The notes: generated by a model not told the origin, from the sequence alone. A stretch of 64,000 nt of DNA from Paenibacillus sp. JCM 18996 (GCA_001313085.1 BBFE01000013.1:1-64000), one strand, 5' to 3'; positions 31,263 through 43,854 are shown, counted from the stretch's first letter. Translations and numbers: made by a program.

Positions 31263-32704
31263 ATGAATACGACGGCAGCCCAGAAAAACGCGTCCGGAGA
31301 TCTGAGAGTTCAGGTTCAGCGTTTCGGCCGTTTTTCTCAGCGGTATGGTCATGCCTAACATCGGCGCGTTCATCGCCTGGGGTTTGATTACCGCTTTATT
31401 TATACCGACAGGTTGGATTCCCAACGCCTATTTGGCTAAACTCGTAGGACCGATCATCACTTATTTGCTGCCTGTCTTGATAGGCTACACCGGCGGACAG
31501 ATGATTCACGGTACGCGCGGCGGTGTCATAGGAGCCGTAACTACCATGGGGGTCATCGTGGGAACGGATATTCCGATGTTTCTTGGAGCAATGATTGTCG
31601 GCCCGTTCTCGGCCTCGGTTCTGAAGAGATTCGACCGGGCAATTGAAGGCAAAATCCGTTCAGGGTTTGAAATGCTGGTCAACAACTTCTCTTCCGGGAT
31701 CATCGGCGCGCTTCTTGCTTTGCTTGCTTACACCGTAGTAGGACCTTTCGTGCAGGTGATCAGCAAAATGCTGGCGGCCGGGGTGCAGTTTCTGGTTAAC
31801 GCAGGCTTGCTGCCTCTCGCTAACGTTTTGATCGAACCGGGCAAGATTCTGTTTTTTTGAATAATGCGATCAATCACGCGTGCTCAGCCAATCGCGCTGG
31901 AGCAAGCTTCGAGGACGGGAAAATCCATTTTGTTTATGCTTGAATCCAACCCGGGTCCCGGACTTGGAGTCCTGCTCGCATATTGGCTGGTCGGCCGGGG
32001 CTCGGCAAAGCAATCGGCGCCGGGAGCGGCGATCATCCATTTCCTGGGAGGCATTCACGAGATTTACTTCCCTTATATTCTGATGAATCCGCGCTTGATC
32101 CTTGCCACGATCGCGGGGGGAGTGACAGGAACGTTTACCTTCTCGCTGTTTAACGCGGGGCTGGTTGCTACACCTTCTCCGGGAAGTATATTCGCTTATA
32201 TCGCGATGGCGCCAAAAGGCGGCCTGCTGCCGATATTCAGCGGTGTAATTACGGCGACCGCCGTATCGTTCCTGATTTCGGCCCTGCTGCTGAAAACTTC
32301 GAGAAAAGACGCAGACGAAGATTTGGACCAGGCCACCGAAAAGATGCGGCAAATGAAAGGCTCCGGCCAGACGGGAACGGCGGCAGCGGTGTCGGCTTCA
32401 GCATTGGAGGCAGACCCAAAGCCGAAATCGGAAATTAAAAAAAATCGTCTTTTCCTGCGATGCCGGCATGGGTTCCAGCGCAATGGGCGCGTCCATCTTA
32501 AGAAAGAAAATGAAAGACGCCGGGGTAGACGTAACGGTGATCAATACGGCCATCAGTGAAATTCCCAAGGACGCGGATCTCGTGATCACCCACAAATCGC
32601 TGACGGACCGCGCTAAAGCCCAACAGCCGCAGGCGGAGCATGTTTCGATCGATAACTTCATGAAAAGTCCGGAGTACGACGAGCTGGTTAAAAGATTGAG
32701 CTGA
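31263..32704 (+). CDS. mtlA: Mannitol PTS transporter EIICB (MtlA)
   Basis: Imports and phosphorylates mannitol. The N-terminal EIIC membrane domain includes [32 protein letters not shown] and [13 protein letters not shown]; after a linker rich in Ala, Ser and Lys the EIIB domain has the phospho-cysteine loop [16 protein letters not shown] follows AAAAGGAGG. Breaks at about 31330, 31852 (T7), 31885 and 32437-32443 (A7). About 480 residues. First gene of the mannitol operon. No fused EIIA, which is supplied by mtlF. Confidence 0.92.
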
Positions 32705-32776
32705 TAATTGAAAATTTGAGCTAAACGCTGGCTGCGGCCAGCGTTATCTCCATATTGTCTGTGAGGAAGAATGGCG

Positions 32777-34849
32777 ATGAACTTTTCAAACCGGCACCGG
32801 CAAATTCTGGAGCTGCTGCTGGGCCGCAAGGATGAGATCACAGCAAGCGAAATTGCCGCGCACATCAAGGTCAGCACACGAACGATCCACAGAGAGCTGT
32901 CCGAATTGGAAAAGGAGCTGGCAAGCTTCGGGCTGGAGCTTCATAAAAAAATCCGGAAAAGGCGTGCACATCGACGGTGCCGAGGAGAAGCTTGAGGCGA
33001 TGCGGCAGCTGTTGATAGATCCTGGTTCCGTGGAATTTTCTCCCGATGAGCGTAAGGTCATGACGCTTTGCATGCTGCTGGAAGCAGATGAACCGGCAAA
33101 GCTTTACGCTTTGTCCCGCGACCTGAAGGTGACCGTACCCACCGTCACTTCCGATCTGGATGAGCTGGAAAATTTGATCGAGAAAAGCGGCCTTGCCCTG
33201 GTGAGGAAAAAAAGGTTATGGCGTGGAAGTCAGCGGTGCCGAAGAGAGCAAGCGGAATCTGATCTCCCGGCTTGCGAGAAATCATTTGGATGATTCCGAC
33301 TTGTTCGGCACTTTGACCGGGAACAGGAGGAAGTCCGTAACGCTTAAGCTGCTCCAGATGGTCGGAAAGCAAAATATGATGAAAGTCGAAGACTCGTTAT
33401 GGCAGCTGGAGGAGAAATGGCTTAACAAGCTGACGGAAGCAGAATATACGGACCTTCTCATCCGGGTTTCGGTTGCGGTCGAGCGAATTCGAAAGGGCAA
33501 GCGGGTGGAAGGAAGCGGGACGACGGATCAAGAGAGCCGGGATCCTGCACTGCGGCAGGCCGTGCGTCAATTGGCGGAAACGCTGGACTTGGCTTTGACT
33601 GCGGAAGACTTCGCGTATCTCGTCAGGCTGCTGGAACCCAAGGCGGAGACGGATCCCAATCGGCTGCTGCTCCAGGATGATCTGGGTTTAATGGAGACCG
33701 TGCAAAGGTTAATAAATTATATCGAGGATAAGACGGACATTGCGTTCAGGGAAGACCGTTCGCTGCGCGAAGGATTGATCAACCACATGGAGCCTGCGCT
33801 GCTGAGAATGAAAGAAGATCACCCTGTACGCAATCCTCTTTTGGCACAGACAAGGAAAGACTACGCCTATTTGTTCGGCATTATTAGGGAAGCCGCAGAT
33901 GAAATCTTGACGGGGATCGATGTGCCGGACGAGGAAATCGGATTTCTGGTGATGCACTTTGGAGCGTCCATGGAGCGGCTGAAGCAGTTTCGTCGTAATG
34001 TGAGGGCGATCCTGGTATGCACCAGCGGCATCGGTTCGTCGCAAATGCTCGCCGTCCGGCTTGCCAGGAAGCTGCCACAGATCGACATCATCGGCCGCTC
34101 TTCCTGGTTCGAAGCCGTACGGATTCCGGAGGAAGAGTACGATTTAATCATCTCCACCGTCGACCTTCCTTTGGAGCCGGACCAGTACATTAAGCTGACT
34201 CCACTGCTGACAGAGGAAGAGACGGAGAGACTGCGGCATTTTATCAATGAAGTGACTTTGAAGAAAAAAAACAAGAGGCGTTCCCGAAGCGCCTGCTGCA
34301 GATGAGCCTGCGGATGAGTGGCTGCGCAGCCTGCAGGCATACTTGAATGAAATTGTAAGGCTCATGGATACTTTCCAGGTATACACATTGGACCGCGGAT
34401 TCTCCGATTTGCGGGAAACGCTGGAGACGGTATGCGGGCTTATTCAACAGGCCGGCATCATCGAAGATGTGGAGCCGGTCGTAGAGCTTTTGCTGGAACG
34501 GGAACGGCTGAGCAGCCAAGTGATTCCCGGCACGGGTCTTGCTCTTTTTTCACACTAGAAGCGAGCGGATCGGGAAACCTTCATTTTCTTTGTTCCGGTT
34601 AAGCCACGGCCTGCCTTTGCACAAGGACACTCCCGCTCAGGTCAAGCATCTTCTGCTTATGCTGGGTCCCCGGGAGCTGTCCAAAGAAAGCCTGGAAGTG
34701 CTGAGCGAAATCAGCTCCCTGCTGCTGCTGCCTGAATTGGTTGAGCTGATGGAAACAGGGACACAGAGCGAAATCAAGCATTTTATGTCCATGGAACTGG
34801 CAAGATTTTTTTCGAAAATAAAACGGAAACGGGGAGAAATTCACCATGA
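32777..34849 (+). CDS. mtlR: Mannitol operon activator MtlR
   Basis: PTS-controlled DNA-binding activator of about 690 residues. N-terminal HTH (TASEIAAHIKVSTRTIHRELSELE), second HTH region, two PRDs (one ending HFGASMERLKQ), an EIIB-like domain (VCTSGIGSSQMLA) and a C-terminal EIIA-like domain (LALFHTRSERIGKP with the phospho-His). ATG 32777 is better spaced from TGAGGAAG than ATG 32771. Breaks near 32950, 33212, 34264-34271 (A8) and 34548. With two T fewer at 34807-34813 the protein ends [11 protein letters not shown] at TGA 34847-34849, overlapping the mtlF start. Phosphorylation by HPr, EIIA and EIIB would tune activity. Confidence 0.92.
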
Positions 34850-35284
34850 GCATCTTATCTAAAGAAAAAAATCAAGCTGAACATCAATGTCAAAGACAAA
34901 TTCGAGGCCATCCGCATCGCCGGTCAGCTGCTGGTTGACGCAGGCCATGCCGCTCCCGCTTATGTAGATAAAATGATTGAAAGAGAGCAGTCGCTGTCCA
35001 CATACATGGGCGCAGGTTTGGCTATACCCCACGGCACCCAAGATTCCAAAGGAATGATCTCTTCCACTGGATTGTCGATCGTACAGATTCCCGCGGGCGT
35101 GGACTTCGGCGAGGGCGAGCCTGCTTACCTGGTCATAGGAATCGCAGCGTCGGGAGACGAGCATATGGGGATTTTGACCAATGTCGCTATGATCTGCTCC
35201 GAAGAAGAGAACATGGAGCGCATCCGCAGCGCGTCGACGCCCGAGGAAATGATTCAAATTTTCGAAAGAGGGCTGGAAGCATGA
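34846..35284 (+). CDS. mtlF: Mannitol PTS EIIA (MtlF)
   Basis: Soluble EIIA of about 145 residues passing phosphate from HPr to MtlA. The phospho-His lies in GLAIPHGTQ near residue 64. ATG 34846 overlaps the mtlR stop (ATGA), and its own stop overlaps mtlD by four bases, so these genes are translationally coupled. One break at the A7 run 34865-34871. Confidence 0.92.
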
Positions 35285-36439
35285 GGGCGGTTCATTTTGG
35301 CGCGGGAAATATCGGCAGAGGCTTTATCGGGCTTCTTTTGTCACGCTCGGGATATGAGGTATGTTTCATTGATGTCAATGACTCGCTTGTAAACCTGCTG
35401 CACCAAAAAAAGGCGAATATACGGTTTCATTGGCGAACGAGTCGCAGGACCGGTTTACCGTAAGCGGCGTTTCCGCATTGGACGGCAAAGAACTGGAGGA
35501 GGTGGCGAAAGCCATCGCCCATGCAGATCTTGTCACCACCGCAGTAGGTGTCAACGTGCTGAAGCATGTTGCCGGAGCATCGCCAAAGGGATTGAGCTGC
35601 GTACGAAGCTGGATCTCGGGCCTCTTGCCGTCATTGCCTGCGAAAACGCGATCGGCGGCAGCAGTCAGCTCAAACAGCATGTTTACTCTCATTTGAGCGA
35701 GGAAATGCGGAGCGAGGCGGATAAAATCACCGCCTTTCCGGATGCCGCGGTAGACCGGATCGTTCCGATTCAGCATCATGAGGATCCTCTTCATGTAACT
35801 GTGGAGCCTTTTTATGAGTGGGTCATCGACCGTTCTCAAATGTTCGAAGGGTTTAAGCTGATCGAAGGGGTTCATTATGTCGATAATCTGGAGCCGTACA
35901 TCGAGCGTAAACTGTTCACCGTGAACACGGGACACTGCTGCGCGGCTTATCTTGGATACGTGCATGGTTACACGACGATACAGGAGAGCATGGCCGACGG
36001 CGAAATCGCCGCCGAGGTGCGTCAAGTGCTGGAAGAGACGGGCGCGCTGCTGGTTAAGAAGTATGGCTTTGACAGCGGGGAGCATAAAGCATACATCGAT
36101 AAAATCCTGGACCGCTTCCGCAATCCGTACTTGACGGACGAGGTTGTCCGCGTCGGGCGTTCTCCTATCCGCAAATTATCTCCCAACGACCGGCTGGTTC
36201 GTCCCGCTTTACAAGCGTTTGAGCTTGGTCTGAGCGCGGATCGCCTGGCACTCGCCATGGCTGCGGCCCTCCATTTCGATTATGCGGAAGATCCGGAAGC
36301 GGTTGAACTGCAGGCGGCGATCAAGGAGAAGGGGCTGCGGGAAGCCATTGCCCAATATACGGAAATACCGGCGAATCATCCGGTGCATGAAAACATCGTT
36401 CGTCAGTATGGACTCTTAAAGCCATCGCTTAACTCTTAA
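35281..36439 (+). CDS. mtlD: Mannitol-1-phosphate 5-dehydrogenase
   Basis: Oxidises mannitol-1-phosphate to fructose-6-phosphate with NAD+. About 385 residues. N-terminal NAD motif [26 protein letters not shown], then the catalytic Lys region [16 protein letters not shown]. Breaks near 35405-35411 (A7), 35580 and 35610. Starts inside the end of mtlF. Confidence 0.93.
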
Positions 36440-36457
36440 ACGGAAGGGGAATTCAAT

Positions 36458-38197
36458 ATGTCCAGCATCGCACACATCATAACCGGCACCGCCGCATCCC
36501 CGGGCATCGCCATTGCGAAAGCTTACCGTCTGAAAAATCAGAACTATATTCCAACGCGCACTGCCGTGCCGGATCCCAAGCAGGAAGTATCCAGATTTCA
36601 AGAGGCCGTCGAAAATGCAAGGCGGGAGTTGGAAGACATCCGCGACCTGACCGAACAAAAGATGGGGTCCCAGAAAGCGGAAATCTTCGAAGCGCATATG
36701 CTGCTCTTGGAGGATCCTGATCTGATCGATGTCATCCTTGAAAATATTTCTGCCGAGAAAATCAATGCGGAGTATGCGCTGTACGAAGTATCCCAAGGCT
36801 TTATCGAGATGCTTATGGGCATGGATAACGAGCTTTTGAGAGAACGGGCCGCTGATGTCCGCGACGTGTCCGGCCGGATCATGGGCACCTGCGCGGCCAG
36901 GCGGATGCCGGAGTTTCCGTGATTGCGGAGGAGTCCATCTTGATCGCGGCGGATTTGGCGCCTTCAGACACGGCTCAGCTCAACCTGGATTATGTCCGCG
37001 GCTTTATTACGGAAGTCGGAAGCCGTACCTCCCACTCCGCCATCATGGCGCGTTCTCTTGAAATTCCCGCGATCGTCGGAGTGGGAAAAGCGGCTGCCGA
37101 AATTGCCGACGGCGCATGGGTCATTATGGATGCGGCGGAAGGAAAAATCCTGGTTGACCCAAGCGAGGAAGAGCTGAAGGCGTACCGGGATAAAAAAAAG
37201 AACGGGCTGACCAAAGGAAAGCCGAGCTTCGTCAGCTGGCCGGGCAGCCTACGGTCACAAAAGACGGCAGAAGAGTGGAGCTCGCCGCCAACATCGGCAG
37301 TGTGGAAGACGTGCAGAAGGTGGTCGACAACGGGGCCGAGGGTATCGGCTTGTTCCGCACGGAGTTTTTTGTATATGGGCCGCAATTCGCTGCCGACGGA
37401 AGAAGAACAATTTCAGGTATACAAGTACGTGCTTGAAAAAAATGGAGAACAAGCCCGTTGTCATCCGGACGCTGGATATCGGAGGAGACAAGGAACTGCC
37501 TTACATGAAGCTTCCGGCGGAAAGCAATCCGTTTCTCGGCCTTCGTGCCGTCCGTCTTTGCCTGGACCGCCAAGACTTGTTCCGTACTCAATTGAGGGCG
37601 CTTCTCCGCGCCAGCCGGCACGGCGAGCTAAAAAAATTATGTTTCCAATGATAGCCGTTATGGAAGAACTGCTGGAAGCTAAGCGGCTGCTGCAGGAGGA
37701 GAAAGACAAACTTATCGCGGAGGGCATTGAGGTGGCCGGCCGCATTGAGGTGGGCATGATGATCGAAGTGCCCGCTGCGGCTTTGGCTGCGGATGCTTTA
37801 GCCAAAGAAGTCGATTTCTTCAGCATCGGCACGAACGATCTCATTCAATATACGATGGCAGCGGACCGAATGAATGAGACGGTGTCCTATTTGTACCAGC
37901 CGTGCCATCCATCCATCCTAAGATTGATCCGGATGGTAATCAGCGCGGCGGAGCGGGAAGGCCGCTGTAGGCATGTGCGGTGAAATGGCCGGAGACGAAA
38001 AGGCTATCCCCCTGCTGGTCGGAATGGGCTTGTATGAATTCAGCATGAGCGCAAGCTCCATTCTGCCCGCCCGTGCTTTGATCAAGAGGACCTCCCGCCA
38101 GGAGTGGTCCGGTTTCGCGGATCAGATCGTATCCATGAGAAATCAAACCGAGGTCCTGACATTTATCGAGAACAACATGAGGAGTGAGTCGCATTGA
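36458..38197 (+). CDS. ptsI: PTS Enzyme I
   Basis: Transfers phosphate from PEP to HPr. N-terminal HPr-binding domain, phospho-His in [12 protein letters not shown] near residue 190, PEP-binding C-terminal barrel with [44 protein letters not shown] and the catalytic Cys in GMCGEMAGD after correction. Breaks near 36895, 37250, 37370, 37440, 37640 and 37968. About 575 residues. Encoded inside the mannitol operon; stop overlaps the ptsH start. Confidence 0.92.
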
Positions 38198-38461
38198 TCA
38201 CCAAGACGTATACTGTCGTAAATCCATCGGGGTTTCATGTTCGCCCTACGAAAATATTTGTGCAAAAAAAGCCAGCGAATTTCCTTGTAAAATCAGCGTC
38301 ATCAAAAAAACGGCAAGAAAGTGAACGGAAAAAGCTCTCTGAGCATGCTCACGCTGGGAATTGAATTGAATGACGAAGTGACTCTGGAGGCTGACGGAGA
38401 GCGGGAAGAAGAAGCGGTGGAAGAATTGGGCAAGCTTTTTGTCCAAGTTATGGAGGATTAA
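38194..38461 (+). CDS. ptsH: HPr phosphocarrier of the mannitol operon
   Basis: TTG 38194 overlaps the ptsI stop and follows GAGGAGTG. After removing extra A in the runs at 38263-38269 and 38304-38310 the protein is about 87 residues with phospho-His15 in GFHVRPTKIF and the regulatory-serine region reading VNGKSSLSMLTLGI. A Ser aligns with Ser46 of B. subtilis HPr, but the flanking residues differ from the usual LKSIMGVMSLGI, so HPr kinase recognition may differ. Probably a mannitol-dedicated HPr. Confidence 0.85.
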
Positions 38462-38534
38462 GGCCGGAGGCTGAAAGGCGGTTTGAGCCAAGGCCATATT
38501 TCAAGCTAATAAGTGCAAACATGTTGTGACTGGA

Positions 38535-38564
38535 AGCGCCCTTTTAATCGGGGCGCTTTTTTTT
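38535..38564 (+). terminator. Terminator of the mannitol operon
   Basis: AGCGCCC, short loop, GGGGCGCT, T8. Confidence 0.9.
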
Positions 38565-38708
38565 GACATTGCGCGCGGCGGGTGGTCAGACCCCATGCTG
38601 GAGGCTGGATTTTAAATAAATTATTATAAAATTTTAAATTAACAGTAGAAAATCGTTATTCCATGTGATACATTTTTGTATCATAACAAACTAGAGAGGG
38701 GACATATT

Positions 38709-40278
38709 TTGAGAAGTAAAGGCAGCCCGTTAAAACATATTATTTTGCTATCTGCCGTGTTATCTATGTTTTTTAGCCGCAAATGCAAATGCGAACGAAC
38801 TGCTAAGCGATGTCGAAGGCTCTTACGCGAAGCCGGAAATTTTGAGGTTGGTTGGAGCAGGTATTATTAACGGATATGAGGACGGAACTTTCCGGCCGAC
38901 TAAAGCGATTACACGCGCCGACCTTGCCAAAATCGTTGTCTTGTCCATGAAACTTGAAGAGAATGCTGATGCGGCTTCCGGATTTACCGACATTCCGGGG
39001 GATGCATGGTACAGGGGATATGTGGGAGCATTGGTGAAAGCGGGTATTACTCAGGGCACCTCCATAACAACCTTCTCCCCTAACGATACGGTAACGAGGG
39101 AACAATTGGCCGTGTTCTTCATCCGGGCTTTCGGTCTGGAGGAAACGGCAAAAGCCGCTACGGCCCAGTCAACCATAGCGGATATGGACAAAGTGTCTGA
39201 ATGGGCTCGACCCTATATATCGCTGGCCAATCGAATCGGCTTTATCAAAGGGATCGAGAATGCGGACGGTACCTTACGTTTCGCTCCGGGGGAAAAAAAA
39301 GCGGAAAGACAAGCTTTGGCCAGACTCGCTTATGAGTTCAACTTCAATCGCCAACAATACGCGGAGTCCGCCGCGCGAATCATCAAGGAGCTAACGGATG
39401 CGGCCCATCACACACAGAGTCCCGACGGCAGTGAAGGAATTTCGCCTGCCAAGCCGGAACCGGGCCCGGCCCCCCCTACCGCAGGCGCTCAAGTTTCGTC
39501 AGGAGCGTCAGCCGGCACGGGATCCAGTTCACCGGTTTCAGGCAGTGAAGGCTCGCAAGGATCGTCGTCATCCGGCTGGGCACCCGCTGCACCGACGCCC
39601 GGTCCGGGCAAAAGCCAGGACTCCGGCATAACCGCACCGGGAGCGCTGCCGCCCGGTGAGATACAAACCGCTGTCGACGCCATCAAAGCGCTTGCCTCCG
39701 CAGAGCAGCTAACGCTGGCGGACAAGCAGGCGGTAAAGGCGGCCCGGCAGAAAGTAGAGGCGGCCAAAGCCAAGGGTGCCGTAGATGCCGATATCACCAA
39801 TCTGTACCTGCTCACCGCGTGCGAACAGAAGATATCCCAGCTGGAAACGGCGCAGCCGCCAACCGTCAATACCAACATCATTCAATCGGCATACGCGAGC
39901 ATCGGCGGTCAAAATATTCCGGCCCAGATTGGCGCAAACAATACCATATCCTTTAATCTCCCTAAAACATTAAAGGATACGGACCGCTTCTCCGGTTTTT
40001 TTTCCGTACAAACCTCCGGAGATGTCGAGAGCATTTCGGTAACGATGCTGGGATTGACGAAGACTGTTTCATTTCAGGACGGTACCGCAAGCGTCACAGT
40101 AAGCCAGCTTATGGGGAGCTTGGATAAACGGGGCGACGGCGTCTCGGTGGGAACGCTGAGAGCATTAGCCGGGGGAATGCCGGTGACCCCCGCAGCATCC
40201 ATTAAGCTCCGCAACGGAAGCAATAAGAGTATTACCTTGGTTTTTTTAATCCATAAGCAGAATATCGTTAACCATTAG
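38709..40278 (+). CDS. S-layer-homology surface protein, shorter of a pair
   Basis: Secreted, cell-wall-anchored protein of about 520 residues. Signal peptide to about residue 25, restored by removing one T at 38770-38775 so that it ends FLAANANAN. Three SLH domains follow, with GIINGYEDGTFRPTKAITRAD, GITQGTSITTFSPNDTVTREQ and GFIKGIENADGTL; these bind pyruvylated wall polysaccharide. Next come a Pro/Ser/Gly linker, a 60-residue helical module (DKQAVKAARQKV, DADITNLYLL) and a beta-rich C-terminal module containing DGVSVGTLRAL. TTG 38709 follows AGAGAGGGG. The helical and beta modules recur in the next gene. Ligand and role unknown; an S-layer or adhesive function is inferred. Confidence 0.85.
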
Positions 40279-40307
40279 TTTTACTTTAAATAGGGAGGAA
40301 TGTTTCC

Positions 40308-43300
40308 TTGTATTCCATTTTTTTTCATAACAAAACTCACCGCAGCAAATTTGCCCTTGTGATGATCTTTACGATGCTCTTTTCTTTATTTGCGGCAGGG
40401 AACTTGAACTTTGCGGCTGCGGCCGATTCAAAGGCATATGCCGGCGCCGGCGGCACCGATCCATTCAACGATCTGGACGGATCTTATGCCAAGCGGGAAA
40501 TACAGGCGTTAGTGAACACCGGGATATTAGCCGGCTTCCAGGACGGAAGCTTTAAACCGAGAGAGGCCATGACCCGGTCTCAGCTCGCGAAGGTTTTGGT
40601 TCTTTCTTTGGGGCTGAAAGAAGACGCGGCCGCCTCCGTTCAATTCTCGGATGTTCCCGCAGATGCCTGGTATAAGGGATTTGTCGGAGCACTGCTCAAA
40701 ACAGGCATTACAGACGGTACGTCGCCCACCACATTCTCACCGGAGAGCCGCGTTACAAGAGAGCAATTAGCGGTATTCTTCATACGCGCTCTGAAATTGG
40801 AAGAGACGGCGAAGATGCTGCCGGCCGACACAACTTTAGCGGATTTTGCCGAGATCTCCGAATGGGCTAAACCTTATGTTTCCCTGGCTTTTAAAATCGG
40901 CTTCCTGCAGGGTGTCGATAACGGTAAAGGAGCGGTGAGCTTTATGCCGCGGAGCTTCGCCGAAAGACAGGCTTTGGCGCGATTGGCATATGAGTTCAAA
41001 TTTAATCAAAAGACGTATGCTGACAAGGCCGCGTCCTTGATTCCGGAGCCGGCCCTGACATTGGAGCAAGCGGTGAAGGCGGCGAATGAAGCCATCGCTG
41101 CGCTGCCCATCGTATCTTCTCTGGCAAAAAGAAGACAAGGCCGCCGTTGAAGCGGCTCGTGCGAAGGTAGACGCCGCTCGAAAGCTGGGCGCACTGGATA
41201 AAGATTTTACAAATTTATCGAAGCTGGACGAAGCAGCGAAGAAAATCGAAGAATTACTGAAACCGCCTGTTATCTCCGGCGGAGGCGGTGTTGTGTCTGA
41301 TTCCGATTCGTCCTCGCGTCCGTCGGGCAAATGCTCTATCGACGCAGGCGAGTACACGGGGAATATCACAGTCTGCAAAAATGCCAAATTATTCGGTCCT
41401 CAGAACGGAACAGCAGTTATTCATGGTACTTTAATAGTGGACCCGGGTGCCGCTGGCGATTTGTCCTTGCAAAATATTAAAGCGGACGAGGTCAAAGTTC
41501 TTTCCGGTGCCGCAAACTCCATACACTTTTTTGACCAATATTACGATCACCACATTAACAGTCAATACGATACAACAAAATAATGCCGTGAGGATCGTCA
41601 CTTCGCAAACGACTGTGATTGCTACTACTGTTATTCAATCGCAGGTTATTCTGAACTCTGAAGCCGGATCCTTCGGAAATGTGCAGGTAACTTCTGAAGC
41701 GAACAGCCGGCAGGTGGATTTGCAGGGTAACTTTACCGGAAGTATATCTGTGGCGGCCGCGAGCTCTACAGTAGTCATTGCCCAAGGCTCCAACGTGTCG
41801 CAGTTAAATGTGGCTGCCAGCACCACCATTGTGTCCAACGGTATTGTCAGCCAGCTTTCCGTCACTTCGGCGGCAGTGAACAGCCAGGTGAATCTGCAAG
41901 GCTCGTTCTTGACGACTGTCGTATCACTGGCGGCTGCAGGATCTACATTAAACGTGGTGGGACAGAATACGTCGGTTTCGCAAATCCAGGTCGCTGCTGC
42001 TGTAACCATCAACTCCAGCGGCACTGTGAATCAAGTGGTGACTACAGCGGGGGCCGAGAATCAACAAGTGAAATTTGTCGGCTTGTTTTCTGCCACTACC
42101 ATTATCGTGGCCACGGAAGGGTCTACTATCAACGTTGCGCAGAACACGACGATTGCCACAATTAGACTTGTCAATATTACAACTGCCAGTCTTATTTCTA
42201 ACGGAACCGTTACTACTGTTCAGTCCACTACGGTGGTCAGTGTAGTATTGACAGGCAGCGACACTGCCTTAAAAGACCGAGCCAAAACGGCTGCTATCAA
42301 TGCCATTAACGCACTGCCTGCGACGATAACTGCCAGTGATAAAGCGGCAGTGGGCCGGGCGCGTGAATTGGTGAACGGAGCCTAAGCTTGGGGCGACTTT
42401 CAACGTCAACGAGTTATCGAAATTGGTCCAATCGGAGAGCAGGCTGACAGAAATGAAAAAACGAAGCGGTGCAATCGGCTATTCAAGCGATCAGGTCGCT
42501 GCCCGGCATAATAACGCTCACGGACAAACCGGCAGTTATCGCAGCCCGTGCTAAAGTGAGAGATGCGCAAGCGTTGGGTGCGAAAGATGCGGATATCACC
42601 AACTTAAATGTACTGGTTTCCGCAGAGAATACGATTGCACAGCTGGAGCAAGGAAGCGGGGACGGCGCGGCCGCACCGATGGTTATCTCGGCAGCCGCGA
42701 AGATTGGCGGAAATGATGTGCAAGCGAATGTCGCTGGAAATCAAATCACATTTACCCTGTCTAGTGGCTTGAACAGTTCGGATATGGTAACAGGCTTTAC
42801 AATTAACGCCAGCAGCAATGCGGACAAATTAATTGTAACGGTTATGAACGGCATCACAAGAACAATTACGTTCCGCAACGGCCAGGCCAACGCAACCGTG
42901 AGCGAATTGCTCGGTCCTTCCATTGATCCGCAAGGCAATGGGGTTGCCGTTGGAACCTTAAGAGATTTACTTGGCAAACAAAGCTTGGAAGTAAGCGGTG
43001 AATTAAGGGACATTTCCGGTAATCCCAACCGTAAGTCCATTGTACTGCTGAGGCTGGTCAAAGATTCGAATGCCCCGGCACCGGTGTTGATTAATGCATC
43101 CGCCGTGATTGCAGGTAATGATATTACGGCAATGATTCAAACAGGCAATTTCGTGACGCTCGAGATTCCGTCGACAATATCGGATTCATCAAGAATCACC
43201 GACTTTAAAATGAAATCGTCCAAAGAAGCCAAACAGCTACATTCACTGCCGGTGGGGTAAGCAGATCCGTGTATTTTAACGACGGCAGCGTGAATCTCGC

Positions 43301-43854
43301 TGTAAAAGATTTGCTTGGCAAGTTGGATCCCCAACAGGACGGTATCACAGTAGGTACGCTCAAACGCGCAATGGGCGGCAAGAATTTGACCATAGCCGGA
43401 ACCTTGACCGATACGTCCGGCAATCAATCCACGGTGACTTTAACGATCCTCATCACTACTGATACAGTGGCACCTATTATTAAATCCACTGCAGCAGAAA
43501 TCAATAGCAGAAATGAATTCGCTTCTATTGAGAGCAGCAATCGAATCTCATTTATAGTCCTCAAATCGTGGCCAGACACAGAAATGGTGACAGGATTCAC
43601 AATTAATGCATCAGACGACTCTTATCAGCTGTCGGTTACGTCAAACGGTCTTACCAGACGGTCCCGTTCCAAAATGGAATGGCGCACATGACTGTGCGGG
43701 AGTTTCTAGGTGATCGATTTGATCCTCAAAACAACGGAATATCGGTCGGTAAGCTGAGAGAGCAGCTTGGAAGCGAGACACTCACCGTTTCCGGGATATT
43801 GAGGGATCATTCGGGCTTCAGTCAAATGTTACAATTATCGTTAAACAAGGGTAG
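40308..43854 (+). CDS. Large modular S-layer-homology protein
   Basis: About 1180 residues, read across breaks near 41128, 41524, 42383, 42455, 43240, 43665 and 43835. TTG 40308 follows TAGGGAGG. Order of parts: signal peptide ending near AAAADSKA; three SLH domains; helical module 1 (DKAAVEAARAKV, DKDFTNL); short Gly/Ser linker; a Ser/Thr/Asn/Val-rich stretch (41440-42250) of alternating hydrophobic residues that looks like a beta-helix; helical modules 2 and 3 (LTDKPAVIAARAKV, DADITNL); then three copies of a 130-residue beta module with DPQGNGVAVGTLRDLLG, DPQQDGITVGTLKRAMG and DPQNNGISVGKLREQLG. One missing A near 43835 extends the apparent end to 43891; corrected, it stops at 43852-43854. 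Surface location is well supported; function unknown. Confidence 0.85.
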
